The translations under genes were made by a program, and so were the position numbers. Positions 46,462 to 57,539 of a DNA stretch of 64,000 bases are shown here, in pieces. The stretch's first letter is position 1. Each line of letters opens with the position of its first letter. This DNA comes from Beroe forskalii. Lineage: Eukaryota; Ctenophora; Nuda; Beroida; Beroidae. The stretch covers positions 1 to 64,000 of the forward strand of contig WFMF01000275.1 in the NCBI GenBank assembly GCA_011033025.1, written 5' to 3'. The notes beneath the pieces were generated by a model. That model made no database searches, was not told where the DNA came from, and saw nothing but the letters and a program-made list of their open reading frames with translations.

Positions 46462-48178
46462 GGGGGGGGTCCACCGGCCAACGGCCAACCGACTATAAAA
46501 TTTGCTGTTTCGGCCAATTGGCCGTTGGCCGATTGGCCGTTTTTTTCGTTTTTTATCTCTGGTTTCGGCCAGAAGCATCTTAGTTGAAAGTTGTGAGAGA
46601 AAAAGTTGTTACAATTTCTATAACCGACATTTTCCTGCTAATTTGATTGGTGGGGGGTGTCAAATGTGTCAATTGAGGTCGTTGAAACAGTCAAAATTTT
46701 CCCTTGTGGTTGAAGATGGCTCAAGCTCCATACATTTATATAATGCTGTTTTGAATGTTACAAAAATCAAAGAAAGAGAGAATTTGAAGTTGCTAATGGT
46801 CCATGACAATGTGCAGTTCAGGTGGTGACCAATGACCATCCCTACTCTTTTAGCATTATAGTCTTATAAATCCATTCCAATATAGTCATATTGTTTTATC
46901 CCTGATGCCGTGCCATGCCTGGAACTATTTCCTGCTCATGTTAGAAACACTCAATTCTATTGACTGACTCCCTGCGTGTATATGACCTAGGGAAGTGGGG
47001 AAGACTATACCAATGACCCCTGCTGCCCCACCGAACACCCGCCAACCCCCTGGTGTTTTTTATGTTCAAAATCACTCATGATAAGTGTCGAAACAATTAT
47101 CAGATCTGAAATGGTTCAGTAAGGGTTCACCAGAGGTCAGCAGGGCAGGGGCTCAGTGGGGGAAGCAGGGTGTCGTAGGGGTCACCAGGGGGTCAGCAAG
47201 ACAGCAGGGGTTCAATAGGGAGTCACTAGGGAGCTAGAGGGATAGTGAGGGTCACTGGAGGGTGAGTGGGGGTCGCCAGAAGGTCAGTAGGGGTTAGTGG
47301 GGGTCACCAGGGGGTCATTAGGAGTCAGCAGGGGGTCAGTAAGAGTTCAACAGGGAGTCAGTAGGGGGTCAGCAGGGATTCACCAGGGGGCTAGCTGGAG
47401 TCAGCAGGGCGTCAGTAGGAATTCACCAGGGAGTCAGCAGGGGTCAGTAGGGTTTTACCAGGGGTCAGTAGAGGGCCAGCAGGGGGTTATTAGGGGGTCA
47501 GCAGGGTTCAGTAGGGGGATGAATTAGGAATCCATTGGGAAGGGGCTGCAGAACAGGATGAAAAGACTGAGGAAGAGAAGAGGCTGGGTAGAAGACTCAG
47601 AAGGAAGTTGAGGAGCAGTGGCTGATCTTGAGGAATTTGAGAAGGAGGCCAAGGTACGAAGGCGAGACAAGGGTAAGGAATGCATGGTGCTACAGTGTGA
47701 GGCAGATAGACTAGATGGGCTGGGGAACTTTCAGGGCTCAATAGGGCAGGGACAGGCGCTCAATGGGGGTCAGTAGGGTGTCAGTTGGGGGATGGACTAG
47801 GAATCTATTGGGAAGGGGCTGCAGAACAGGGTGAAAAGACTGATGAGGAGACTGGGTACCTCTTGGGGAACCTACTGAGATGTTAACAGTTGCATTCTCC
47901 TGGTCTATGAGTTGCCAAAAGCACTAGACTACGAAAATGAGCTTTATTATCTTTAACACCACATTTTTTTCGCGATTTCGATAATAAGTGTCTTCAAATG
48001 TACTCAGGTGTGTTCTTTGAACTATAACAAGCAACTTTCTCTCTGAGAGTTTTTTGATTGGACCCCCCTAAAGAGCGTAAATATCAAAAATAGAAAAACG
48101 GCCAACCGGCCAACCGTCTAAAAAATTTCCAATTTCGGCCAATTGGCCGATGGCCGTTGGCCGGTGGACCCCCCCCCC
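46462..48178. mobile_element. Non-autonomous TIR element nested in the LINE (1.7 kb)
   Basis: The ends GGTCCACCGGCCAACGGCC and GGCCGTTGGCCGGTGGACC, each with a G/C run outside, are inverted repeats. Subterminal TTTCGGCCAATTGGCCG occurs near both ends. AAATGGG is found on both sides (46,455-46,461 and 48,179-48,185), and the related LINE at 50,264 has one copy of this site in unbroken sequence. No transposase is recognised. A G-rich minisatellite occupies the middle. Confidence 0.85.
47100..47520 (+). repeat. G-rich degenerate minisatellite GGGGTCAGCAGG
   Basis: Irregular units of about 13-17 bp (GGGGTCAGTAG, GGGGTCACCAG, GGGTCAGCAGG). A weaker continuation is at 47,755-47,790. It lies inside the nested TIR element. 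The 76-codon GSxGVxQG open frame is repeat translation. Confidence 0.85.
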
Positions 48179-50053
48179 AAATGGGCCTCTTTAAGGAATG
48201 GTGTAACATGGTCAAATTTTTTGATTCTGCTTCCAAAAAGGAACTTGACACAGGAATTCTGGACTTTCTGAAGTTTCTTTAGTACTTGAGCTGGAAGACC
48301 ATACAGTAGTCCATTGCAATAATCTAATCTAGAGAAGATCAAGCAATGAATCAATTGCTTCTTCAAATCAAAAGAAAGTTTATTGCCAATGACTCTCAAG
48401 TTTCTCAGGTGCATATTACATGCCTGAATCACTGTGTTAACGTGGTCATCAAAGCAAAGTAAACTCCAAGACTCTTGACACTGCTGGCAGCTGGTTCAAT
48501 AGTTTCCCCGTTATAGTTAACTTTGATGGAATGTGACCCACTAGGGTTGTAAACATTTTTTTGATTGATGATAATTGCTTCTGTTTTTGTGGAATTGAGA
48601 CACAGGTGATTTCTTGTCATCCAGGCTTTGATATCACTGAGACAATAAATGATTTTGCTCTCTATGTCTTTCATATCATGGACAAGAGGATTGAATTCAA
48701 TATATATCTGGTTGTCATCGGCAAACATATGTATCTTGAATCCATATTTCCTGGCTGTTAGTTCTACTTCCTTTGTATAGAGAATAAACAATATTGGCCC
48801 AAGTATAGACCCTTGTGGTACACCAATACAAATGAAGCATTTTCCTGACTTGGAGTTGTTGACAGTCACTGTGAAAGAGCGATCCTTGAGGTATGACGTA
48901 AACCATCCTAGCACATTGCCAGTTAGACCATACTTTTTGTGCAGTTTTGATAGTAGCAAAGAGTGATTTACAGTATCAAAAGCTGCACTCAGATCAAGAA
49001 GAAGAAGAACAACTTTCTTCTTAAGGTCAGTGATACACAATAAGTCATTATATATTGCCAGTGTAGCAGTCTCACAACTATGGTTTGTTCTATAACCACT
49101 TTGGTGTTCAGCATGAAGACCATGCCTTTCTAAATGATGAGACAGTTGTTTCTGAACACACTTTTCAATAACTTTTGAGACAAAGGGCAAATTACTGATA
49201 GGCCTGTAGTTGCTGTAGTCATTCCTATCTCCTGAATTATCTTTGACTGAAGGTTTAACTAAGGCATCTTTTAGTTTATCTGGAAACAGACCAGATTTGA
49301 GAGAATCATTGACAATAAACAGAAGAATTGGCTTCAAAACATCAATACATTCTAATAACAGTTTGATAGGGAGAGGATCTAACTCACAGTTCTTCTTATT
49401 GAGTTCTGTTATAGTTTCCATAAGCTGAGATTCATCTATCAAAGAGAATTGAGAGAACTGACTTCCTTCAAAATCGATTGACTCACCATCTTGCTTGGAA
49501 ATAATAGGTTGGCTTTTCTTGATTTTATCCTCAAAGAACTGTTTCATTTCAGAAGCTACCATTTCAGATGGTTTATCATTGGGATAACAGTTTATATGTG
49601 ACTCCTTGTCCATAAGATCATTTACCAGTTGGTAAGTTTTTTTTTTGTCATCACCACAGAGAGAAAATTTTTCTGAATAGAAACTCTGAAGAGTTGAATC
49701 TATCACAGAACTAGCTTTTTTGCTTGCTTCCTTCCAAGCTTCTTTTGAAGTAGGTGTCTGTAGACGATTATTAGCTCTCTCTGTCTTTCTCCTGAATCTT
49801 CTTGCTTTCTGACATTCAGTGTTAATCCAAGCATCTTGACATGGGTTGGTTTTGAACTCCTTCATTGGTGCATGTTTATCAAGGATTCTGAAAAGTTCAC
49901 TATCTAAGATTTCCAGTTCATTAGAACAATTAATGAACTTACTAGCCTTGCTAATATCTGAGGATACTATATCAGCCTTGAATTCCAGCAAGTTGATATC
50001 TCTGATGTTACGTGCCTTGACTACATCTTGTTTAGAACCTTCAAGTTGTTTTA

Positions 50054-50240
50054 AACTTAACAACACTACTAATTACAATCAAATTTGACAATGTTGTGTA
50101 ACACTATGTGGAGTTCCTGAAGAAGAGATATTTTTATCTTGAAACTGACAGTAGAATAGTGGTTCATAGTGTGTGGGTTTGATTTCATTATTGAGATTTC
50201 TGTGTTTCACTGCAATGATCAATCATATCAAACATATTAA
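50054..50240 (+). repeat. Hammerhead-bearing dispersed repeat, copy 2
   Basis: AACAACACTACTAATTACAA followed by TCAAATTTGACAATG, then the ribozyme-like segment and ATATTAAGTTGTTTTG of repeat P. It abuts the 5' truncation point of the upstream LINE. Confidence 0.75.
50099..50176 (+). ncRNA. Hammerhead-like ribozyme, copy 2
   Basis: CTGAAGA at 50,117-50,123 and GAAA at 50,141-50,144. Stem II is AGATA/TATCT with a T-rich loop. After GAAA the sequence CTGACAGT gives the same minimal stem III. Stem I: ACACTATG upstream pairs with CATAGTGT downstream, plus a weak GTTC/GAAT part near the core. The base pairs differ from copies 1 and 3 while the fold is kept, which favours a structured RNA. Confidence 0.45.
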
Positions 50241-50255
50241 GTTGTTTTGTTATGT

Positions 50256-51294
50256 AATTTACATTGAATTTAATTTACATTGAATTCAACCCCCTTCTTC
50301 ATGACATGAAAGAAATTGAGAGTAGGATCATTAACTGCCTTGGTGACATAAAAGTTTGGATGACAATGAACCAACTGTGCCTTAATTCCAAGAAGACAGA
50401 GGCTATTATCATTAAACAGAGAAACGTGAATGACACAAATGCAATGCCATATTCCATCAAAGTCAACTACAGTGGTGAATGCATTGAACCATCAACTGGC
50501 AGTGTAAAGAGCCTGGGTATCCTCTTTGACCAGCACCTTACTTTTGAAGACCAGGTGAACAAAGTTGTACAGGCTTGCAATGTTCACCTGAGAAATCTGC
50601 GAGTCATTGGAAACAAGCTATCTTTTGAATTGAAGAAACAACTCATTCATTGTCTTGTTTTCTCACGTCTAGACTACTGCAATGGCTTGCTCTATGGCCT
50701 CCCTAGTCAAGTATTGCAAAAACTTCAGAAAGTGCAGAATTCATGTGCAAGGTTTCTTTTTGGAAATAAGATCAAAAGATTTGACCATGTAAGACCATTC
50801 CTCAAAGAAGCTCACTTCTTACCAATTAAGGAGAGGATTCAGTTTAAAGTTGCCCTCAACACTTTCAGATGCATGAATAACATAGCACCACAATATCTAA
50901 AAGACTGTATCAAAGTCAAGCCCCAACCTCGAAGGATGCTAAGGAATGGCCTGGACTACTTTCTACTTGAAGTCCCAGCAGTTGCCAACTATGATAGAAC
51001 CTATCGAGGATTCAAATATGCTGCACCTAATGTATAGAACTTGTTACCCTATAACTTAAGATCTGAAAATGATATTTCAAAATTTAAAATTAAGCTAAAA
51101 ACTCATTTATTTAAGAGAGCATTTGAAATTGAATAGATGTTTATGATAGACTCCATGATCTGACATGAAATGATTTGAAGTGTATGGATCGCTTTTGATA
51201 GCTTTGGTTAAGTTATGAGTAGAAATATTTATGATTTTGAACCTACTATGGGCTTTAGGGCGATTAATTGAATGCTTAATTATTATTATTATTA
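50256..51294 (+). mobile_element. 5'-truncated LINE of the same family, plus strand
   Basis: Starts inside the RT just after the FADD position (IYIEFNPLLHDMKEIESRII) and runs through FSRLDYCNGLLYGLPSQVLQ and FLPIKERIQFKVALNTFRCM to AAPNV. There a TGG-to-TAG change stops the frame; the frame then continues NLLPYNLRSENDISKF to 51,135. It ends in (ATT)n at about 51,280-51,297. It is inserted in repeat P at TTGTTATGT/TAATGTTGCCC, by comparison with the unbroken copy at 44,390-44,595. Confidence 0.92.
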
Positions 51295-51589
51295 TTAATG
51301 TTGCCCATTGTAATTGAGCAATTAATCTGAATCATAATTGAAAATGAGATGAATACTAATATATGTTCAATAGCCCCCATTTCACGCAGGCTCTCGCATA
51401 TCAAGCAAAATTATAGCATACGTAGATATTTAAATGCATTCTAAGAAAAATTATTGCATGGTTAGGCATTATTGCATCTTAAATCAAATGAACGCAATAA
51501 TCTTTCTTACAATGCAATCATATCACTGTATTTTTATTGCCTCACTATCGAAATTATTGCATCTTTTTGTGATCTTCAGTACCTCAGGG

Positions 51590-52140
51590 AATATAAATGC
51601 ATTGTTAGAGATATTATTGCACAAGGAAGTAGATTACAACTTGATGCCATAATTATTGCATTGTAATTAGTGGATTATTGCAAATGGATGGAGCTATATA
51701 TAATCCTTCCCCTTGCAATTATAAATGCATTGTTAGAGATATTATTGCACGAAACAGATTACAACTTGATGCCATAATTATTGCATTATGGCGTGGATTA
51801 TTGCAAATGGATGAAACTTTATATAATCCTTCCCCTGCGATTATAAATGCATTGTTAGAATATTATTGCACTAGGGAAGTAGATAACGACTTGATGCCAA
51901 AATTATTGCATTGTAGCGTGGATTATTGCAAATGGATGAAGCTTTATATAATCCTTCCCCTTGCGATTATAAATGCATTGTTAGAGATATTATTGCACTA
52001 GGAAGTAGATAACGACTTGATGCCAAAATTATTGCATTGTAGCGTGGATTATTGCAAATGGATGTAGCTATATATAATCCTTCCCCTTGCAATTATAAAT
52101 GCATTGTTAGAGATATTATTGCACTAGGAAGTCGATCAAG
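51590..52140 (+). repeat. About 125-bp tandem units in the left arm of the palindromic element
   Basis: Four or so copies running AAATGCATTGTTAGAGATAT, TATTGCACTAGGAAGTAGAT, GATGCCAAAATTATTGCATT, GTGGATTATTGCAAATGGAT and ATAATCCTTCCCC. TTATTGCA recurs several times per unit. The same array returns inverted at 54,160-54,580. Open frames here are translations of the units. Confidence 0.9.
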
Positions 52141-52667
52141 TAGAGTAAATTATAGCATTCAGACCTAAACAGCAATAGAACAATGAAAGGCATTTATATC
52201 ATATCATAACATTATATTGTGTTAATTAGATTACACATACACTCGTCACTCAAACATGAGTCCTGTTGTTCTGCTGAGAGGCAAGAGCCAGATACTTTAT
52301 TTCATCCAAACGTATTTTACAGGAAACTTGAAAGCATTCGGTGATTTGTTAATGAATATTGAATGTTCACCAAATCAGAACAAATGAAGATGTTGGTTTG
52401 AAATTAAAATAAAATCAATGTTGCATTATACGATGTGTAATGTGTATATAGCTTTCAGGTAATTGTATCAAATAGGTATATTATAAGATTATAATCAAGA
52501 TAAGTACAACTTTATACATGCGTCTGTTTTAAAGTTGATCATATCATAATATACATACTGCTTATAATTTATCATACCTTATTATTTAACGCACAGCCCG
52601 TTCGCCGAGTTTGAAATCCAGTTTATGGAGCAGCCCGTACTTTTTTCGGATCGTTAATAATAGTGTT

Positions 52668-52762
52668 ACTACACCGGATATCGGTGTGGATTTCCATATT
52701 CCACTCGGCTTCGCCTCGAGGAATATTCACCAATCCACACCTCAATAGTGTGTAGTAACAAC
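52668..52762. repeat. Small hairpin element in the centre of the palindromic element
   Basis: GTTACTACAC at the left and GTGTAGTAAC at the right bracket GTGTGGAT/ATCCACAC, with the central hairpin CTCGGCTTCGCCTCGAG. About 95 bp. A MITE-like hairpin nested in the larger element. Confidence 0.7.
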
Positions 52763-53692
52763 ATATTATTTACCTTCTAGGCAGATTTATGCAGTGTCTT
52801 CAGAATTCCTATAGATAGTCATTATTATACCGTTAGATCATCATTGTTAATATACCGTTCATAACAATTTATTATGCAACTTCTAAGGAGGTTTACGCAG
52901 TGCTCCTTTATACCCATTATGCACGCTAAAACAGTTTCACTTTTTAAAAAGTGCAACTACAGTGCCAAAAAAGTGGAACTACAGTTAATAATAAAACCAT
53001 TTTGGCATTATACTCTAGTGTTTTTCAAAACGTGACCTTACTATAGGAGGGAGAGGTGTTAAAAATGAACACAGGGGTGACAGACCGCAGATTTCACGCT
53101 GAAGGATACAGTAGCTGCTCTTATTACAATAGCTAAAATTATACTAGACAAGCCAATAACACTACATATTCTTATATTCTGGCTTGAATTATACATAATT
53201 CCGAAATATATACCTACATGTATTGTCGTTGCATAATTCGGTTTTGTAACTCGCAAAAACTGCAAACCTTCCATTAAAACCTCGGCCTTCGGCCTCGGTC
53301 TTAATGTGTTATTATGCCCCTCCTCGGCCTTGCATGCATAATATCGCGGTTGCAATTTTGCTAGTTACAAACCTCTCTGTTGCCCGTGCATAATAAATTA
53401 TTATGGCACAACGTGTTTCGAGTATTGCTTGGTCGGTAGGTACCCAGCTTAATACCTTCTACTGGTTACTAACTTACTAAAGCTGTCAATATACACATAA
53501 GTACCATATCGCATCAGGTTGCAGGAGATACATTCATCATCATGGCTTTATAGTGAGGGTGTGAATTCTATAGATTGCGGCATGTATTCTTAACTGTGAT
53601 TATAAGTGAGTAGATTGGACGTTTATGCATAAGAATACTGCTTCAATTTTAACCTTCAAATCTTTACGTACAGTACATGAAACTTAATTTAA
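52763..53692. other. Remaining centre of the Polinton-like element
   Basis: No cargo gene recognised. A GGCCTTCGGCC hairpin lies at about 53,283-53,303. The 98-codon minus-strand open frame at 53,059-53,355 overlaps this hairpin and is probably not coding. Confidence 0.5.
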
Positions 53693-54804
53693 CACGGGCT
53701 GTGCGTTAAATAGGAATAAGGTATGATAAATTATAAGCAGTATGTATATTATGATATGATCAACTTTAAAACAGACGCATGTATAAAGTTGTACTTATCT
53801 TGATTATAATCTTATAATATACCTATTTGATACAATTACCTGAAAGCTATATACATTACATCGTATAATGCAACATTGATTTTATTTTAATTTCAAACCA
53901 ACATCTTCATTTGTTCTGATTTGGTGAACATTCAATATTCATTAACAAATCACCGAATGCTTTCAAGTTTCCTGTAAAATACGTTTGGATGAAATAAAGT
54001 ATCTGGCTCTTGCCTCTCAGCAGAACAACAGGACTCATGTTTGAGTGACGAGTGTATGTGTGTAATCTAATTAACACAATATAATGTTATGATATGATAT
54101 AAATGCCTTTCATTGTTCTATTGCTGTTTAGGTCTGAATGCTATAATTTACTCTACTTGATCGACTTCCTAGTGCAATAATATCTCTAACAATGCATTTA
54201 TAATTGCAAGGGAAGGATTATATATAGCTCCATCCATTTGCAATAATCCACGCTACAATGCAATAATTTTGGCATCAAGTCGTTATCTACTTCCTAGTGC
54301 AATAATATCTCTAACAATGCATTTATAATCGCAAGGGAAGGATTATATAAAGCTCCATCCATTTGCAATAATCCACGCTACAATGCAATAATTATGGCAT
54401 CAAGTTGTAATCTACTTCCTTGTGCAATAATATCTCTAACAATGCATTTATAATCGCAAGGGAAGGATTATATATAGCTCCATCCATTTGCAATAATCCA
54501 CACTACAATGCAATAATTATGGCATCAAGTTGTAATCTACTTCCTTGTGCAATAATATCTCTAACAATGCATTTATATTCCCTGAGGTACTGAAGATCAC
54601 AAAAAGATGCAATAATTTCGATAGTGAGGCAATAAAAAATACAGTGATATGATTGCATTGTAAGAAAGATTATTGCGTTCATTTGATTTAAGATGCAATA
54701 ATGCCTAACCATGCAATAATTTTTCTTAGAATGCATTTAAATATCTACGTATGCTATAATTTTGCTTGATATGCGAGAGCCTGCGTGAAATGGGGGCTTT
54801 CAAT

Positions 54805-54923
54805 CATGGTGTAATGGCTATAAAATATAAATAACTTGTTTTATTAAATAACTTGTTTGATTAAATTACTTGTTTTATTTATTAATTGTTACTTTCAATG
54901 AAAGACAGCAGTTTTATTAAATA
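54805..54923. repeat. Right-hand part of the split repeat P
   Basis: CATGGTGTAATGGCTATAAA and repeated TTGTTTTATTAAAT continue the P sequence after the palindromic element, matching 44,531-44,595. Confidence 0.75.
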
Positions 54924-55422
54924 CTAGCAGGCCCGTTGGGCCTGCAAGCACAAAGCTCACTCGGCGCTGCTACGCAGCACCTCGTTCGCAAATTTTAGAC
55001 ATGACCATTCAAATTGATTGTACACTTTTTCAACCTTAAATTGCTCTTATTAACGGTTGATTTCACAACTGCAGTTACAACTGTTATCACCGACTAATTT
55101 TATGAAAAGAATCACTCTGAAATATCCTCCGTTATTCAAGTTATGCCAATTCTCCATCTTGAGATCGTGAATTTGAAGTTTAGAAATCATTAAATTTTCA
55201 AAAACTACAGCACAGCATTTAACAGTAGTAGTGTAATAGAAAGCGCTCTCAAAGACCTGATTATAATCTGCACGTGCACAAAATTTTGTTTCCATAGCAA
55301 CGGCACCAATATGCACCATTAAGCCTTAATTTCTCTTGATATTTACTTGGCAAGCTCAAAAAAATTTACAGCGAAACTTCACTTTATAATATAAAATGAA
55401 GTTTTGCGTTTTTTATATAAGA
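54924..55422 (-). mobile_element. Non-autonomous Helitron 1
   Basis: On the minus strand it begins TCTTATATAAAAAACG and ends in the hairpin GCAGGCCC-AAC-GGGCCTGC running into CTAG. The flanks give A at the 5' and T at the 3' side, the A|T insertion rule of Helitrons. The body matches Helitron 2 over most of its length, including GTTTCCATAGCAACGGCACC on the plus strand. There is no Rep/helicase. Its 5' edge is 20 bp from the CAPZB start codon. Confidence 0.85.
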
Positions 55423-55442
55423 TTGTTATTAGCACTGTAGCA

Positions 55443-55607
55443 ATGACCGACCAGCAGTTGGATTGTGCTCTAGACCTCATGAGGCGGCTTCCTCCACAAG
55501 GCATTGAGAAGAACTTGGAAGATCTCATTGATTTGGTGCCTGTAATGTGTGAAGACCTGCTTGCTTCTGTTGATCAGCCATTGAAAATTGCTAAAGATTC
55601 ACGAATG
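55443..55607 (+). CDS. CAPZB: F-actin-capping protein subunit beta, exon 1
   Basis: Encodes [20 protein letters not shown] and continues [20 protein letters not shown], ending KDSRM|GTGAGT in phase 0. It is nearly identical to the human CAPZB N terminus. The start is set by this match; an upstream in-frame ATG would add 13 residues. CAPZB pairs with the alpha subunit to cap barbed ends of actin filaments. AGCACTGTAG just before the start may be a splice acceptor for an upstream leader exon, in which case the adjacent Helitron lies in an intron; otherwise it lies in the promoter. Confidence 0.95.
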
Positions 55608-56094
55608 GTGAGTGCTGATCCCTGTTAACTTTTTACTTTTTTGCCCATGGCTATTTGGTTATCCAAGCAGATTAAAATGAAAATTGAAAAGAACAGGATT
55701 GTGCCCCCCCCGTTCAAAATTACAAAAAACACACTGTCTCATACACAAACTTGGCACACATGATTTTTAAAGAAAGTACTTATTATTAAGAGATAAAAAT
55801 GTTTTTTTTTCACATCATCATGGAGAAAGTTTGGATCAAACAAAAAAGAGGGGCTTTTATTTGGAATATGATGATGAATGTTTTATGTTTGAACTTTTAT
55901 GCTTTAAGGGGCTTTTAACTTTTTAACTTTAATTTTTATACTTTCATTACCATTACACTAGAATCCTTGCATACACAATAACAGTCAATTTTTCACAATC
56001 TTCACATGTTCTGTATTAGTTTTACCAGCATTTTCATATCACATTATTTGTTTTTAACCCTCACCCTTTTCCTCATTTTACTCAGGATGATTAA

Positions 56095-56168
56095 CATTCA
56101 CACGGAGATCCTGAAGATGGAATATTAAATTCCGAAACTGTCAGTAGATTTGCGTGGTTGTGTGAAAT
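56095..56168 (+). ncRNA. Hammerhead-like ribozyme, copy 3 (CAPZB intron 1)
   Basis: The best-formed copy. CTGAAGA at 56,111-56,117; stem II GGAAT/ATTCC perfect; GAAA at 56,134-56,137; minimal stem III ACTG-T-CAGT; then A as the base before the predicted cut. Stem I: CACGGAGATC upstream pairs with GATTTGCGTG downstream (one mismatch, one G-U), and an outer helix TTCACAC/GTGTGAA follows. A U is unpaired after CUGAAGA. Confidence 0.5.
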
Positions 56169-57020
56169 TGTTAGATTCATTCCATTCATTATCATCATTG
56201 AGTTTCACTTGTATCTCATTCACTTGATATCATGAAGGATCACATTAAAGATGATGAATGATATTTGAATTAAAAATAAATCTTTTTTTCATAAAATTCC
56301 CATTTTTTTTGAACTGGTAAAAGCTCAATTAAACAAAATTTTAATTAAACAAAATTTCAACATTTTACAACAGTAGGTACAGACCAGCATTATCACAATT
56401 GATTTAATTCCAATGCAAATTGAATTAAAATTGCTGATGAAAAACTTGCAAATTACTGCATTGATAAAAAGAACCAAATGAACATACTTTATATACATAA
56501 AACTTTTTAGAAATAGATAAGAAATAAGATATATAGGTACCTATGTAAGCAAATAAATAAATACTTGCTAGCTGGTTATTTCGTCAAGTCATGATTTTGT
56601 GACATCCTCCATCCCAGTGGATTTTTTAAAAATAAGCTGGGAATCTGTAAATTAGAGTAAAAAGTGGCTTTTCAGCTTGAGGTTAAGGCTAGCTGGTTTT
56701 GACATGTTTTCACTAATAAAATGACCGAATGTTTGGAAATAGGTTTCATTGCTAGCTGGAGAAACAATAACAGTGTTTACAACAGTGTTTACATTATCAA
56801 TTTTTGGGCATTTTTACCCCCTCCATAATCAAACGTAATCATGGCCAAACCCTCCCTCTTTTTGGCAAAATATTACGTAATCATGCCCCCCCCCCCTCTA
56901 CAGCTTTTTTTGAAATCATCAAAAACTATATTAACCGACAACAAATAAGAACAGTATCGTGTGTTTCAATTCAAACATTAACACTTTATTAACATCACAG
57001 ACCAAAAGATGACATTCAAA

Positions 57021-57407
57021 GGGGCCATCCAGAAATGAGCTCATCACTTAGGTATGTATGTATGTTATGGAAATGATGAGGTAGTGATGAGGTAACTATG
57101 TAGGTTTGCAAAATGATGAGCTCATGACTTAGAGGCGAAATTTTGACATGAACCACTCATTGTAACTTTGTAAAATTGGACCAATGTCGGGCCTAAGTTA
57201 GAATTTAGATGATCTAACTGAAATTGCAGTTGTGGCATCATTTAATTAAGCCTTTCATATTGAATGAGTGACATAACATAAATCTTGAAATGATGAGATG
57301 AGGTTGGGGTATGTATGTATCTTTCCCTAATGATGAGGTAGTGATGAGGTAGTATGTATGTATGTCCAAAAAAGGCTGATTTTTGATGAGCTTATTTCTG
57401 GATGGTC
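57021..57407. mobile_element. MITE family A, copy 2
   Basis: 387 bp with the ends GGGGCCATCCAGAAATGAGC and GCTTATTTCTGGATGGTC. The interior follows copy 1 (26,964) block by block, including AGTTAGAATTTAGATGATCT. It lies in CAPZB intron 1. Confidence 0.9.
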
Positions 57408-57539
57408 AGTAAACAACAGAGTTCAGGTTCTTAGCGGAGGCCAAGGCTGAAGCTGAGTTTGCATTGTCAAGGCCGGAGCCAAGTTCAACCAGGTTCATAA
57501 AACTTTCGTGAAGCTACAAAACAATAATCAAGATTAAAT

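Larger units (their letters stand above)
45985..50066 (-). mobile_element. 5'-truncated LINE (CR1/L2-like), frameshifted and split by an insertion
   Basis: The minus-strand RT frame spans 50,066-48,429 (545 codons). Seen in it: SNYRPISNLPFVSKVIEKCV, LLDLSAAFDTVNHSLLLSKL, GVPQGSILGPILF and the catalytic FADDNQIY (FADD at about 448-451), so the RT core is intact. The endonuclease domain is absent: the frame begins in the linker. A 1-base frameshift near 48,455 follows SVKSLGVYF. The 3' part resumes at 48,432-48,190, is interrupted by a TIR element (46,462-48,178), and finishes at 46,440-46,143 with AAPHVWNLLPYDIRTEND. The tail is an (ATT)n run at about 45,985-46,010. CR1/L2-like is inferred from FADDxQIY and the WNxLP end. 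Confidence 0.92.
51372..54798. mobile_element. Polinton-like palindromic element, non-autonomous (3.4 kb)
   Basis: Both ends read AGCCCCCATTTCACGCAGG inwards. The arms are about 1.1-1.2 kb (51,372-52,603 and 53,693-54,798) and remain complementary to AACACGGGCTGTGCGTTAAA. TTCAAT stands on both sides (51,366-51,371; 54,799-54,804), and the related repeat at 44,525 has one TTCAAT in unbroken sequence. Long terminal inverted repeats starting with AG plus a 6-bp target duplication are the hallmarks of Polinton/Maverick elements. None of their genes (integrase, polymerase B, capsid, protease) is present in the 1.1-kb centre. Confidence 0.8.

Noticed and set aside
46502..47527. Transposase inside the nested TIR element
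   Set aside because: The open frames translate TIR or G-rich repeat sequence; no catalytic motif is visible.
54503..54736. 77-codon open frame matching one at 51,434
   Set aside because: The match is the two arms of the palindromic element; neither frame shows a domain.
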